Source: an uncultured Pelagibacteraceae bacterium (GTDB lineage: Bacteria; Pseudomonadota; Alphaproteobacteria; Pelagibacterales; Pelagibacteraceae). From it: 40,903 bases of DNA. Positions 1 through 8,554 of this stretch are shown in pieces (the first letter of the stretch is position 1; every line of letters starts with the position of its first letter). The notes under the pieces were generated by a model, which ran no database searches, was not told the origin of the DNA, and saw only the letters and a list, made by a program, of their open reading frames with translations. The stretch is from contig CACBRY010000001.1 of assembly GCA_902541825.1 (NCBI GenBank), positions 95,924 to 136,826 of the forward strand, in the 5' to 3' direction. The position numbers and the translations under genes are program-made.

Positions 1-1
1 A

Positions 2-400
2 TTACTTGTAGTAATTGGTTTTGCAGGAGCAACAATCGCAGCTCTTGAAATTCAAGGTATCTTAGGTTCAGTAATCTGGGCTTTTGACTTTGCGATGTCA
101 GGACTATTCTTCCCGCTTGTACTTGGTGTATGGTGGAAGAGAGCTAACAAAGAAGGTGCTATAGCTGGTATGTTCTTAGGATTAGTTTCTGGTGCTGCTT
201 ACCTAGTTTGGGTAAGAACAGGCGGAAGTGGATTCTTAGGAATTACTCAGTTAACGTTTGGTATCTTTGGTTCAGCTGTCAGCTTAGTAGCTATGGTTGT
301 AGTGAGTTTAATGACTCAAGCACCAAACGCTGCAACGCAGAAAATGGTTGATGAGGTTCGTGTACCATCTGGTAAATCGATCCTTGGCAAACAACACTAA
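2..400 (+). CDS. Sodium:solute symporter family protein, C-terminal part (5' truncated by window)
   Basis: Frame is open from the window edge upstream of the listed ORF (LLVVIGFAGATIAALEIQGILGSVIWAFDFAMSGLFFPLVLGVWWKRANKEGAIAGM...); this is a typical SSS-family C-terminal TM region. Confidence 0.8.
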   Translation, partial: LLVVIGFAGATIAALEIQGILGSVIWAFDFAMSGLFFPLVLGVWWKRANKEGAIAGMFLGLVSGAAYLVWVRTGGSGFLGITQLTFGIFGSAVSLVAMVVVSLMTQAPNAATQKMVDEVRVPSGKSILGKQH

Positions 401-410
401 ATAATCTTTT

Positions 411-440
411 AAAGGGGCGATTAATTTCGCCCCTTTTAAT
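411..440 (+). terminator. Rho-independent terminator after the symporter gene
   Basis: Perfect 10-bp stem AAAGGGGCGA / TCGCCCCTTT with a 6-nt loop, followed by a T-rich tract. Confidence 0.85.
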
Positions 441-469
441 TTCGACTTTTTTCCAATATAAATTTCTCA

Positions 470-814
470 ATGTCAGCTAACTTTCATCCTTTAGTATATA
501 TAATTGACTATATTCTTGGGGTGATCATGTGGACTTTGATTGGAAGGGTTGCAATGAATATTTTTCAAAGAGAAGATTCTCAATTTTTTTTTATGAGAGT
601 CTTTGTTAAATTTACTAATCCTTTAATCAATTTATTCAAACCTGTAACTCCATCTTTTATAATACAACCAATCGTGCCTCTTTACGTTGCTTGGTTTTTT
701 TTCATGATAAGGTTTTACTTTATGCCTTGGGTTCTAGGATACTCGGTGATGGGTATGTTGTCATTTCCATTAGAAAGTGAGATTTCAAGACAAATTTATC
801 AATTTTTTAATTAA
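470..814 (+). CDS. Small integral membrane protein, YggT-like
   Basis: 114 aa, hydrophobic, with 'FTNPLINLFKPVTPSFIIQPIVPLYVAWFF' resembling the YggT-family pattern. Confidence 0.55.
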   Translation: MSANFHPLVYIIDYILGVIMWTLIGRVAMNIFQREDSQFFFMRVFVKFTNPLINLFKPVTPSFIIQPIVPLYVAWFFFMIRFYFMPWVLGYSVMGMLSFPLESEISRQIYQFFN

Positions 815-854
815 ATTAGATTTTAAAATTTGGTACTAGTTAATTTAATAATCT

Positions 855-1514
855 ATGAAAAAAATACAAATTTCCCCCTCAATATTATCTGCTGACTTTA
901 GTCAGCTAGGAAATGAGATTAAGAGACTCGAGGATGCGGGTGCAGATATGATACATGTTGATGTAATGGATGGTCATTTCGTTCCTAATTTAACTATTGG
1001 ACCTCCAGTCATTAAGACACTTAGAAAGCATTCAGAACTAACCTTTGATGTGCATTTGATGATTTCACCTGTCCATAAATATATAAAAGATTTTGCAGAT
1101 GCAGGAGCTGATATAATTACTATACACCCTGAAGCCACTGATAATTTAGCAGAATCAATTAAACATATTAAAAGTTTTAAGAAAAAAGTTGGTGTTTCTC
1201 TAAATCCAAATACAGACATCAACATAATTGAAAATGAATTAAAAAATGTGGATTTGATTTTAGTCATGAGTGTTTATCCGGGTTTTGGAGGGCAGAAATT
1301 TATTCCTGACGTTATTAAAAAAATTGAACTTTTAAAAAAACTTAAAGATGATAAAAATTATGAGTACGACATTGAAGTAGATGGCGGAATAAATTTTTCA
1401 AACTCAAAGGATGTAATAAATGCTGGCGCAAATATTCTTGTATCAGGAACTACAATATTTAAAGAAAACAACGGAAACATTAAAAAGAATATAGAAACAC
1501 TTAAAGAAGTGTAG
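855..1514 (+). CDS. rpe: Ribulose-phosphate 3-epimerase
   Basis: ISPSILSADFSQLG..., HVDVMDGHFVPNLTIGP, MSVYPGFGGQKFI, EVDGGI motifs. Confidence 0.97.
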   Translation: MKKIQISPSILSADFSQLGNEIKRLEDAGADMIHVDVMDGHFVPNLTIGPPVIKTLRKHSELTFDVHLMISPVHKYIKDFADAGADIITIHPEATDNLAESIKHIKSFKKKVGVSLNPNTDINIIENELKNVDLILVMSVYPGFGGQKFIPDVIKKIELLKKLKDDKNYEYDIEVDGGINFSNSKDVINAGANILVSGTTIFKENNGNIKKNIETLKEV

Positions 1515-1515
1515 A

Positions 1516-3141
1516 ATGCTGTTAGATGTATTTTTTGAAACTTTAAATGAGTTTGCAGAAATAATAAAAAAAAAATTCAGAAGTATTTATCAAAATTCAA
1601 GTTTATACGAAAAAAAAATTTCTAAAACATTTGATAATGAGTTCATATACAAACCAAGTCCTCACTTACTTTCATCGATAATCAAATATCAAAATAAGAA
1701 ATATAAAATTGAAGATTTTGAACTAGAAACAGTTTGGCATAACCAAATTAAACGTAAAGATTTTGAAAAATTAAATAATTTTTTTTGGTTATTCAGTCTT
1801 GACCTTAAATCCTCCAAAAAATCTGTGAAAAAAGTCATAACAAATTGGATAACTAATAACAGTCACTTTAAAAAAGAAAGTTGGGAATTTGATATGACCG
1901 CTAAACGTATTATTTCCTGCTTATCAAATCACCCACTTACTTATGACGATAATGATAAAGAATACAGATTAATGTTCGATCACATGATACAAAAGCAAAC
2001 AAATCATTTATTAAATGAAATAAAAAACTCTAAAGATTTGGAAAACAAAATAATTGGTTGTTCAGCAATAATTTTAGCAGGGCTATGTTACAAAATTGAA
2101 AAAAGCTATTTAGATACTGGTTTAAATTTTCTAAAAAAAATTACTAATTCCTCAATAGATAACCAAGGATTTACAAATTCACGGAACATAAAACAGTTAA
2201 TATTTTTTTTAAAATATTTTATAATTATAAGAGAATGGTTTAAAGAGTCTCAGGCTGAGGTTCCAGATCACATAGAAGAAAACATTTATTATTTTGGAAA
2301 AAGTTATGCTTTTATAAGACAAAATATAAACGCAGATCTTTTGTTTAATGGTAATAATAAGTCTAATACACAAGATTTTGATCATTACTTAAGGAGGCTT
2401 GGTTATAAATTTAAAAATGAAAGTAAAGATTGTGGTGGATATATAGTTCTAAGGAATAAAAAAATTTGCCTAGCAATGGATACAGGATCTTCACCAAATT
2501 CCAAGTATACGCAGGATTATCAGTCAGGCGCTCTTTCATTTGAAATAATTTCTAACGGAAAGAAACTTATAACTAATTGTGGTTACTACAAAAAAAATAA
2601 TCAAAATCTTAATGAAATATCAAAATCTTCAGCTGCTCACAGCACATTAATAATCGATGACAATTCCTCGTGCAAATTTGTAAAAAGTAGAGATAAGTTA
2701 ATTTTAAGAACAGGTTTAAAAATTACTCAAAAAAATTCTGTATTTGAGAAAAATTATTGGAAAATTAGTGCTGCTCATGACGGATATTTAAAAAGATTTA
2801 AATCAATTCATGAGAGAAATATTGAATTTTTTCCTGAGCAAATGAAATTTGTTGGAAATGATAAGATTATTAGAAAAAAAAATGATTATAATTTCAAGTT
2901 TGATATTCGATTTCATTTGGAGCCAAATATTAAATTGATGAAAACTCAAGATAATAAATCCATTTTAATAGAGTTAGAAGATGAGGGTTGGAAATTTACC
3001 TGTGATAATTATGAAATTAATATTGATAATGGATTATACTTCGGTAATAAAAATTCATATATTGAGAACCAGAATATTTTCGTATCCGGAATATTGAATA
3101 ATAATGAAGAGAACGTTAAATGGGAAATAAAACAGTTATAA
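1516..3141 (+). CDS. Heparinase II/III family protein
   Basis: C-terminal half resembles the heparinase II/III domain (SFEIISNGKKLITNCG, AAHSTLIIDDNSS, AAHDGYLKRFKSIHERNI); located upstream of purH. Confidence 0.8.
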   Translation: MLLDVFFETLNEFAEIIKKKFRSIYQNSSLYEKKISKTFDNEFIYKPSPHLLSSIIKYQNKKYKIEDFELETVWHNQIKRKDFEKLNNFFWLFSLDLKSSKKSVKKVITNWITNNSHFKKESWEFDMTAKRIISCLSNHPLTYDDNDKEYRLMFDHMIQKQTNHLLNEIKNSKDLENKIIGCSAIILAGLCYKIEKSYLDTGLNFLKKITNSSIDNQGFTNSRNIKQLIFFLKYFIIIREWFKESQAEVPDHIEENIYYFGKSYAFIRQNINADLLFNGNNKSNTQDFDHYLRRLGYKFKNESKDCGGYIVLRNKKICLAMDTGSSPNSKYTQDYQSGALSFEIISNGKKLITNCGYYKKNNQNLNEISKSSAAHSTLIIDDNSSCKFVKSRDKLILRTGLKITQKNSVFEKNYWKISAAHDGYLKRFKSIHERNIEFFPEQMKFVGNDKIIRKKNDYNFKFDIRFHLEPNIKLMKTQDNKSILIELEDEGWKFTCDNYEINIDNGLYFGNKNSYIENQNIFVSGILNNNEENVKWEIKQL

Positions 3142-4676
3142 TGAGAAAGATTAGATCAGCTTTAATATCATTATCTGATAAATCTAATCTTAAACCCTTA
3201 TTAAAAGAACTGAGAAGAAACAATATCAAAATAATAAGTTCTGGTGGAACATTTAAAGCAATCAAGAAACTTAAATTTAAATGTTTAGACGTTTCAGATT
3301 TTACAGGCTTTAAAGAAATACTTAACGGAAGAGTCAAAACTTTACACCCAAAGATACATGCAGGAATTTTGAACAAAAGAAATAACAAATCTCACTTTAG
3401 TGATATTAAAAACAATAATTTTGAAAATATTGATTTAGTAATAGTAAATTTCTATCCATTTGAAAAAACGATTGAACAAACTAAAAACCATTCAAAAATA
3501 ATAGAAAATATTGATGTTGGTGGACCTACAATGGTTAGAGCTGCTGCAAAAAATTATAATGATGTGACTGTAATTACATCTGTTGATCATTATTCAGGAC
3601 TTATAAATGAATTAAAGAAAAACAAGGGTAGCACTTCTCTCAAATTTAGAGAAAAAATGTCTAGATTAGCATTTGGTGAGACTGCTTATTACGATGCTGT
3701 AATTTCTAACTATTTCAACAAATTTAACAATATCAACTTTCCTAAAAGAAAAATTCTTTATACTAATTTAATAGAAAATCTTAGGTATGGAGAAAACCCT
3801 CATCAAATAGGCGCATTCTATTCTCAAAATATGAAAAATAAATTAGAACAATTACATGGGAAAACTTTGAGTTATAATAATTACAGTGATATTTTTGCTG
3901 CACTTACTATTTCAAAATCACTACCAAAAAAAACAGGTACAGCTATTGTTAAACATGGAAATCCCTGTGGGGTCTCAGCTTTAAAAAATAATTTTGATAG
4001 CTATAAATCAGCATTAGAGTCCGATCCGATAAGCGCATTTGGTGGTATTATTTCGTGTAACTATAAAATTACTCAAAAACTCGCATTAATTTTAAATAAA
4101 ATTTATCTTGAAGTAATCGTGGCAGATGGTTTTGAAAAAAAAGCTCTTAAAATATTAAAATCTAAAAAGAATTTAAGGCTTATAGATTCATCAAAAATTA
4201 CTTTCAATGAAATTTGGAAATTTAACTCTGTGGATAATTTTACACTAATACAATCAGAAGATAGAAAAATTTTTTCAAAGAAAGATTTTAGAATTGTTTC
4301 GAAAAAAAAACCGAATAAATCTCAACTTGATAATTTAATGTTTGCATTTAATGTTTGTCGTTATGCAAAATCTAATGCTATCGTTCTTGCCAGTAATAAG
4401 TCTACCGTTGGTATAGGTTCGGGTCAACCCAGTAGATTAGACAGTTGTGAGATTGCAATAAATAAAATGAACAAGTTTTCAAAAATTAAAAATGAAATTG
4501 TAGCTGCATCAGACGCTTTTTTTCCATTTGTTGATGGGGTAGAAAAACTAGTCCAGTCAGGAGTTAGTGCCATTATTCAGCCTGCTGGATCAATAAGAGA
4601 TAAGGAAATTATAAAATTTGCTAACGAAACAAATACTGTTTTGATTTTTTCAAAAACTCGTCATTTTAGACATTAA
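3141..4676 (+). CDS. purH: Bifunctional AICAR transformylase/IMP cyclohydrolase
   Basis: IRSALISLSDKSNL, GRVKTLHPKIHAGIL, NIDVGGPTMVRAAAKN, LRYGENPHQ, KHGNPCGVS, ASDAFFPFVDGVE. Likely start is the ATG at 3141; the ORF track lists 3120. Confidence 0.97.
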   Translation: MRKIRSALISLSDKSNLKPLLKELRRNNIKIISSGGTFKAIKKLKFKCLDVSDFTGFKEILNGRVKTLHPKIHAGILNKRNNKSHFSDIKNNNFENIDLVIVNFYPFEKTIEQTKNHSKIIENIDVGGPTMVRAAAKNYNDVTVITSVDHYSGLINELKKNKGSTSLKFREKMSRLAFGETAYYDAVISNYFNKFNNINFPKRKILYTNLIENLRYGENPHQIGAFYSQNMKNKLEQLHGKTLSYNNYSDIFAALTISKSLPKKTGTAIVKHGNPCGVSALKNNFDSYKSALESDPISAFGGIISCNYKITQKLALILNKIYLEVIVADGFEKKALKILKSKKNLRLIDSSKITFNEIWKFNSVDNFTLIQSEDRKIFSKKDFRIVSKKKPNKSQLDNLMFAFNVCRYAKSNAIVLASNKSTVGIGSGQPSRLDSCEIAINKMNKFSKIKNEIVAASDAFFPFVDGVEKLVQSGVSAIIQPAGSIRDKEIIKFANETNTVLIFSKTRHFRH

Positions 4677-5010
4677 TAATTTTGTCAATTTTTGCGGCTA
4701 ATATAAAATCATTTTCAGATAAACCCTCGATAGCATGAGTTGTAATATTAATCTTAGCATATCCCCATCCAAACATAATGTCTGGATGATGTCCCTCATC
4801 CTCTGAAACTCTTCCTACCTCATTTACAAATTTTTGACTTTCTATAAAATTTTTAAACTCAAATTTTTTTTCCAAAAGATAAACTTTTTTATCATTTTGA
4901 ACAATTTCCCAGCCATCTACTTTTTTTTGATATTTATGAATTTCAGAAATATCAAAAGCCTTGACACCACCTTCACAAGGAACACATTTTTTGTCAAATA
5001 AATCACTCAT
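4666..5010 (-). CDS. 4a-hydroxytetrahydrobiopterin dehydratase (pterin-4a-carbinolamine dehydratase)
   Basis: KKCVPCEGG...WEI..., EDEGHHPDIMFGWGYAKINITTHAIEGLSENDFILAAKID motif. Confidence 0.92.
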   Translation of the reverse strand: MSDLFDKKCVPCEGGVKAFDISEIHKYQKKVDGWEIVQNDKKVYLLEKKFEFKNFIESQKFVNEVGRVSEDEGHHPDIMFGWGYAKINITTHAIEGLSENDFILAAKIDKIINV

Positions 5011-5019
5011 AAATAAAAA

Positions 5020-5754
5020 TTATACTTTTTTTAACATCATTATTCCATTCCAAAAACTTGGATGACAATGGTTATTAGCAGTCTTTATTTCTTTTATAAT
5101 CTTATATCTAGACTTAGTTTTATTTATAAAGTCTAAAGTGCCCTCATACACTTCATCAAAATTTATGTCATCAATTAATATCAAAGATCCAACATTTAAG
5201 AAATTGTCGGCTATTTCTAGGTTCTTAAATTGATTATCATAAGAATGCTCTCCATCATAAAAATAAAAATCAAATTTATCTTTGGTGTGGTCTAAAGATT
5301 CAAAATATTTTTCATAATCTTGCTCAAAAAAAAAATGATTACTTTTTTTGGAATTTTCAAAATTCTTAATGAAATCATTTTTTGGTCCTGTAAATTGAGA
5401 AAAATTATCAACACCAATTACTTTACATTGGGTATTAATCATCCCTGCAACTAAGGAAAAGCCTTTCCAACATCCAATATTTAAGTAAACCTGATTTTTA
5501 GATAAATTCTTACATATTCTGTTTATCAAGTATCCAATAGCGTATGTTGACATGCTATCTATCTTAATTAATTCTTTTCTTAAATCTAAATCAATCTTTT
5601 CTTTGTTTATAATACAATTATCAAAAACGTAATTTTTTTCTTTTTTAAAAATTTTATAAAAAGATTTTATAAATCTAAATTTATAAGAAGATCTGTAATC
5701 ATCTTTTGGACTAACTTTGAAACTTATGTCATCAAATATATTTTCAATATTCAT
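5020..5754 (-). CDS. Class I SAM-dependent methyltransferase
   Basis: QVYLNIGCWKGFSLVAGM (motif I-like), VIGVDNF, FYFYDGEHSYDNQFKNLEIADNFLNVGSLILIDDIN. Confidence 0.7.
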   Translation of the reverse strand: MNIENIFDDISFKVSPKDDYRSSYKFRFIKSFYKIFKKEKNYVFDNCIINKEKIDLDLRKELIKIDSMSTYAIGYLINRICKNLSKNQVYLNIGCWKGFSLVAGMINTQCKVIGVDNFSQFTGPKNDFIKNFENSKKSNHFFFEQDYEKYFESLDHTKDKFDFYFYDGEHSYDNQFKNLEIADNFLNVGSLILIDDINFDEVYEGTLDFINKTKSRYKIIKEIKTANNHCHPSFWNGIMMLKKV

Positions 5755-5773
5755 TTACAGACAATTTTAATTT

Positions 5774-5848
5774 TGGAGCGGGCAAAGGGGGTCGAACCCT
5801 CGACCTTCTCGTTGGCAACGAGACGCTCTACCACTGAGCTATGCCCGC
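5774..5848 (-). tRNA. tRNA-Gly (anticodon GCC)
   Basis: Reverse complement GCGGGCATAGCTCAGTGGTAGAGCGTCTCGTTGCCAACGAGAAGGTCGAGGGTTCGACCCCCTTTGCCCGCTCCA folds as a cloverleaf: 7-bp acceptor stem, TCTCG/CGAGA anticodon stem with TTGCCAA loop, GGTTCGACC T-arm, encoded CCA. Confidence 0.97.
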
Positions 5849-5896
5849 AATATAATTTAATATAGAGAAAGTAAATTATTATTTCAAGAAATTAAG

Positions 5897-6748
5897 TTAT
5901 TTATAATCTAATTCAATTAAATTCTTTTTAAAAATATTATTTAATTTCTTAACAAATTCTTTATCAAAGTTTTTTTGCCAATTATTCTTTGGACCTAAAT
6001 GGAAAAAAGGTATCTTTTTTTTTTCTTCTCGTGAGATAATGGACTCACTAAACCCGTTTGTTTCTTCTATTTTTTTTAAGTTTTCAAAAGAAGTAGTGTT
6101 AACAGCGTTTTTAGCTTTTTCCCTACTAAATCCACTTTTATCATTTGTTAGTTTATTTATGAATTCTATTATCTCTTTAAATACAAAAAAAGTTTCTGAC
6201 AATAAATCTTCATATTTTAAAAATTTTGTTGGTAATAATTTGTTATTTTTCCAAGATTGATAATTTAATTCCCAAGAACTTATAAATTGATAATCACTAT
6301 AATCCTTTATCTTCTTAAAATCATAAGTAAAGTTTTTTTTATCTTGCATCACCCCTAAAGCTTTATCGTGATCGATTTGAAAATGTCTGGACATGGAGTC
6401 TAAAACATTTCTAGGATCTCTTACTATGTAAATTCCACCAAGTGAATTAGCTCGATTTGTAAAATCATAATTTCCCAATTTCACTAAAGCATTATGTGTC
6501 TTGAAAAATTTTATCTTTCGGTCTTCATTAATTTTTTCTTGCGCTAAGACCCATAATCTCGAAGTATCTCCTGGTATTGATAAATCATAATCAAAACTTT
6601 CTAAATATTTTTTTACAGGAAACTGTTGAATATTCTTTAAATGATTATCACCAAGAAAAATGCCGTCTTTTGTATAATAATAAGCACTAATCAACGATCT
6701 TAACCATGTGTTTCCATTTTTAGGATAAGAAGCGAGCCAAATTATCAT
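5897..6748 (-). CDS. Sulfotransferase domain protein (paralog 1)
   Basis: N-terminal PAPS-binding loop SYPKNGNTWLRS, YIVRDPRNVLDS 3'-phosphate-binding motif, C-terminal GPKNNWQKNF. Confidence 0.88.
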   Translation of the reverse strand: MIIWLASYPKNGNTWLRSLISAYYYTKDGIFLGDNHLKNIQQFPVKKYLESFDYDLSIPGDTSRLWVLAQEKINEDRKIKFFKTHNALVKLGNYDFTNRANSLGGIYIVRDPRNVLDSMSRHFQIDHDKALGVMQDKKNFTYDFKKIKDYSDYQFISSWELNYQSWKNNKLLPTKFLKYEDLLSETFFVFKEIIEFINKLTNDKSGFSREKAKNAVNTTSFENLKKIEETNGFSESIISREEKKKIPFFHLGPKNNWQKNFDKEFVKKLNNIFKKNLIELDYK

Positions 6749-6798
6749 ATTTTTATCTTTTAATTATTTTTATATTATTAATATATATTTAATAAATT

Positions 6799-7440
6799 AT
6801 GAAACTTCCAAAAACTATACCTGTTTTTCCGCTCAGTAATTTTATAATTTTTCCTAAAACTACAGTGCCTTTAAACATTTTTGAACCAAGATATATAGAT
6901 ATGGTCAATGATAGTATGAAAGCAGATAAGTTTATAGGCATGGTTCAACCAAAAATCACAAAGGATTTTAATGATAATAAATTACCTTCACTTCATAAAG
7001 TTGGTTGTTTAGGTAAAATTACAAGCTTCAAAGAAGCTGATGATGGAAGATATTTAATTGACCTAAAGGGTGTAATTAGATTTGAAATCAAAAAAGAAAT
7101 AGATTCAAATAAAAAGTATAGAGAATTTGAGATAAATTTTGAGAATTTTTTAGATGATTTAGAAGAAAAAAAAGAAAACTTAAAATTTTCTGATTTGGAA
7201 CTTATTTTCAAAGATTTAAAAACTTTATTTGAAAAAAGAGGATTTATCATTAATTGGAAAGCTCTAGAAAAACAAAGTTTAGACGAAACAATAAATGCTC
7301 TAGCGATGACATCACCATTTAGTCTGGAGGAAAAACAAGTTTTATTAGAGGCTAAAAATCTGGAAATTAGAAAAACAAAAATTTCTGAAATTTTAAATAC
7401 TTATACTTACGATCAATTTGATAATACCACTCTTCAATAA
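6799..7440 (+). CDS. Stand-alone LON N-terminal (substrate-binding) domain protein
   Basis: IPVFPLSNFIIFPKTTVPLNIFEPRYIDMVNDSM...IGMVQP...VGCLGKITSF. Confidence 0.9.
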   Translation: MKLPKTIPVFPLSNFIIFPKTTVPLNIFEPRYIDMVNDSMKADKFIGMVQPKITKDFNDNKLPSLHKVGCLGKITSFKEADDGRYLIDLKGVIRFEIKKEIDSNKKYREFEINFENFLDDLEEKKENLKFSDLELIFKDLKTLFEKRGFIINWKALEKQSLDETINALAMTSPFSLEEKQVLLEAKNLEIRKTKISEILNTYTYDQFDNTTLQ

Positions 7441-7441
7441 A

Positions 7442-8524
7442 TTAATTTTGTAAACCCATATCAGCGATATTTTTAAAATATTTGTTTAATATTTTATTCT
7501 GTCCAATTAATCTAGCTGTTGAGTCAATTAAATCTTCTCCGATTTTATTTTCAGAATTAAAATATTCATAGATAAAATTAATTCCTTCCGAAAAAACAAA
7601 ATTTTTGCTTTTTACATTATTCTGAAATTCAACACATACACTTTGATCTATAGGTAAACCAAGTTTTATTTTGTAATCAATTATTTTTAGAAATTCTTTT
7701 ATATCTCTAATTGACATGTTGAAACCCTGACCAGCTAAAGGATGAAGTTTATGCAACAAATCACCAAATGCTAAAATATTATCTTTATAATATTCTCTTA
7801 AATTTATTGATTTTAAATCAAATTTTGAAATCTTGTAAATTTTCTTTATTTTATATTTAGGGTTGAACTTATTAATAATTTTGTTGATCTCCGATTCAGT
7901 TTTATATTTTTTTATTCTTGCAGAATAAACAATTGAAGTTTTTTCGTTTGATATTGGCAAAAATGCTATGGGGCCGTCATTTGTAAAAATTTGTATTGCT
8001 TCGTTGTTAGATGATAATTTTATGTGATCTATAATTGTTGTGAATGCAATGCTATTATATTCTTTTTCAAATTTTTTTGAAAAATATCTTTTTGTTATTT
8101 CATTTCTTGTATCACAATTAATTATTAGATCATAACTTATATAATCAGATTTTCTGTATTTTACATACTTTTTGAATTTAAAAAATTTACTTTTTTTAAG
8201 TTCGATAATTAATTGATTAAATATTTTTTGATTCTGCAAGATTGAAAATAAATTGTCCTTTTGATCTTCAAATTTTAAAATTTCTTTGTCGTTAGAGTTT
8301 TCTGTAAAAATTTTTATTTTCTTAATTGGCCACAACATTTTTTTAATATTTGTTATTTCCATATTAAAAAAATCAATATTTGATTTTGAAATTCCGATTG
8401 TACGAGTGGTATCTATTATAGTGTTTTTTTTCTCATAAAATAAATCAACAAATATCTCTTTTTTAACTAAGGCTTTTGCTAGAGCTAAGCTTGTAAGATT
8501 ATCACCCAATATACATACTTTCAT
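7442..8524 (-). CDS. FAD-dependent UbiH/COQ6-type hydroxylase (ubiquinone biosynthesis)
   Basis: KVCILGDNLTSLALAKAL N-terminal Rossmann-like motif and NILAFGDLLHKLHPLAGQGFNMSIRDI (GD...HP.AGQG.N). Start chosen at MKVCILGDN; the ORF track lists 8563. Confidence 0.85.
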   Translation of the reverse strand: MKVCILGDNLTSLALAKALVKKEIFVDLFYEKKNTIIDTTRTIGISKSNIDFFNMEITNIKKMLWPIKKIKIFTENSNDKEILKFEDQKDNLFSILQNQKIFNQLIIELKKSKFFKFKKYVKYRKSDYISYDLIINCDTRNEITKRYFSKKFEKEYNSIAFTTIIDHIKLSSNNEAIQIFTNDGPIAFLPISNEKTSIVYSARIKKYKTESEINKIINKFNPKYKIKKIYKISKFDLKSINLREYYKDNILAFGDLLHKLHPLAGQGFNMSIRDIKEFLKIIDYKIKLGLPIDQSVCVEFQNNVKSKNFVFSEGINFIYEYFNSENKIGEDLIDSTARLIGQNKILNKYFKNIADMGLQN

Positions 8525-8554
8525 AATAAATTTAATTTTAACAAGAAAAATTAG

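Noticed and set aside
974-1267. 97-aa minus-strand ORF within rpe
   Set aside because: Antisense shadow of a conserved gene.
4229-4237. Perfect DnaA box TGTGGATAA inside purH
   Set aside because: A few TTATNCACA matches are expected by chance in 41 kb of AT-rich sequence. It is isolated and inside a coding gene.
5774-6748. tRNA-Gly as the attachment site of an integrated island
   Set aside because: No integrase, direct repeat of the tRNA 3' end or mobile-element gene was seen nearby.
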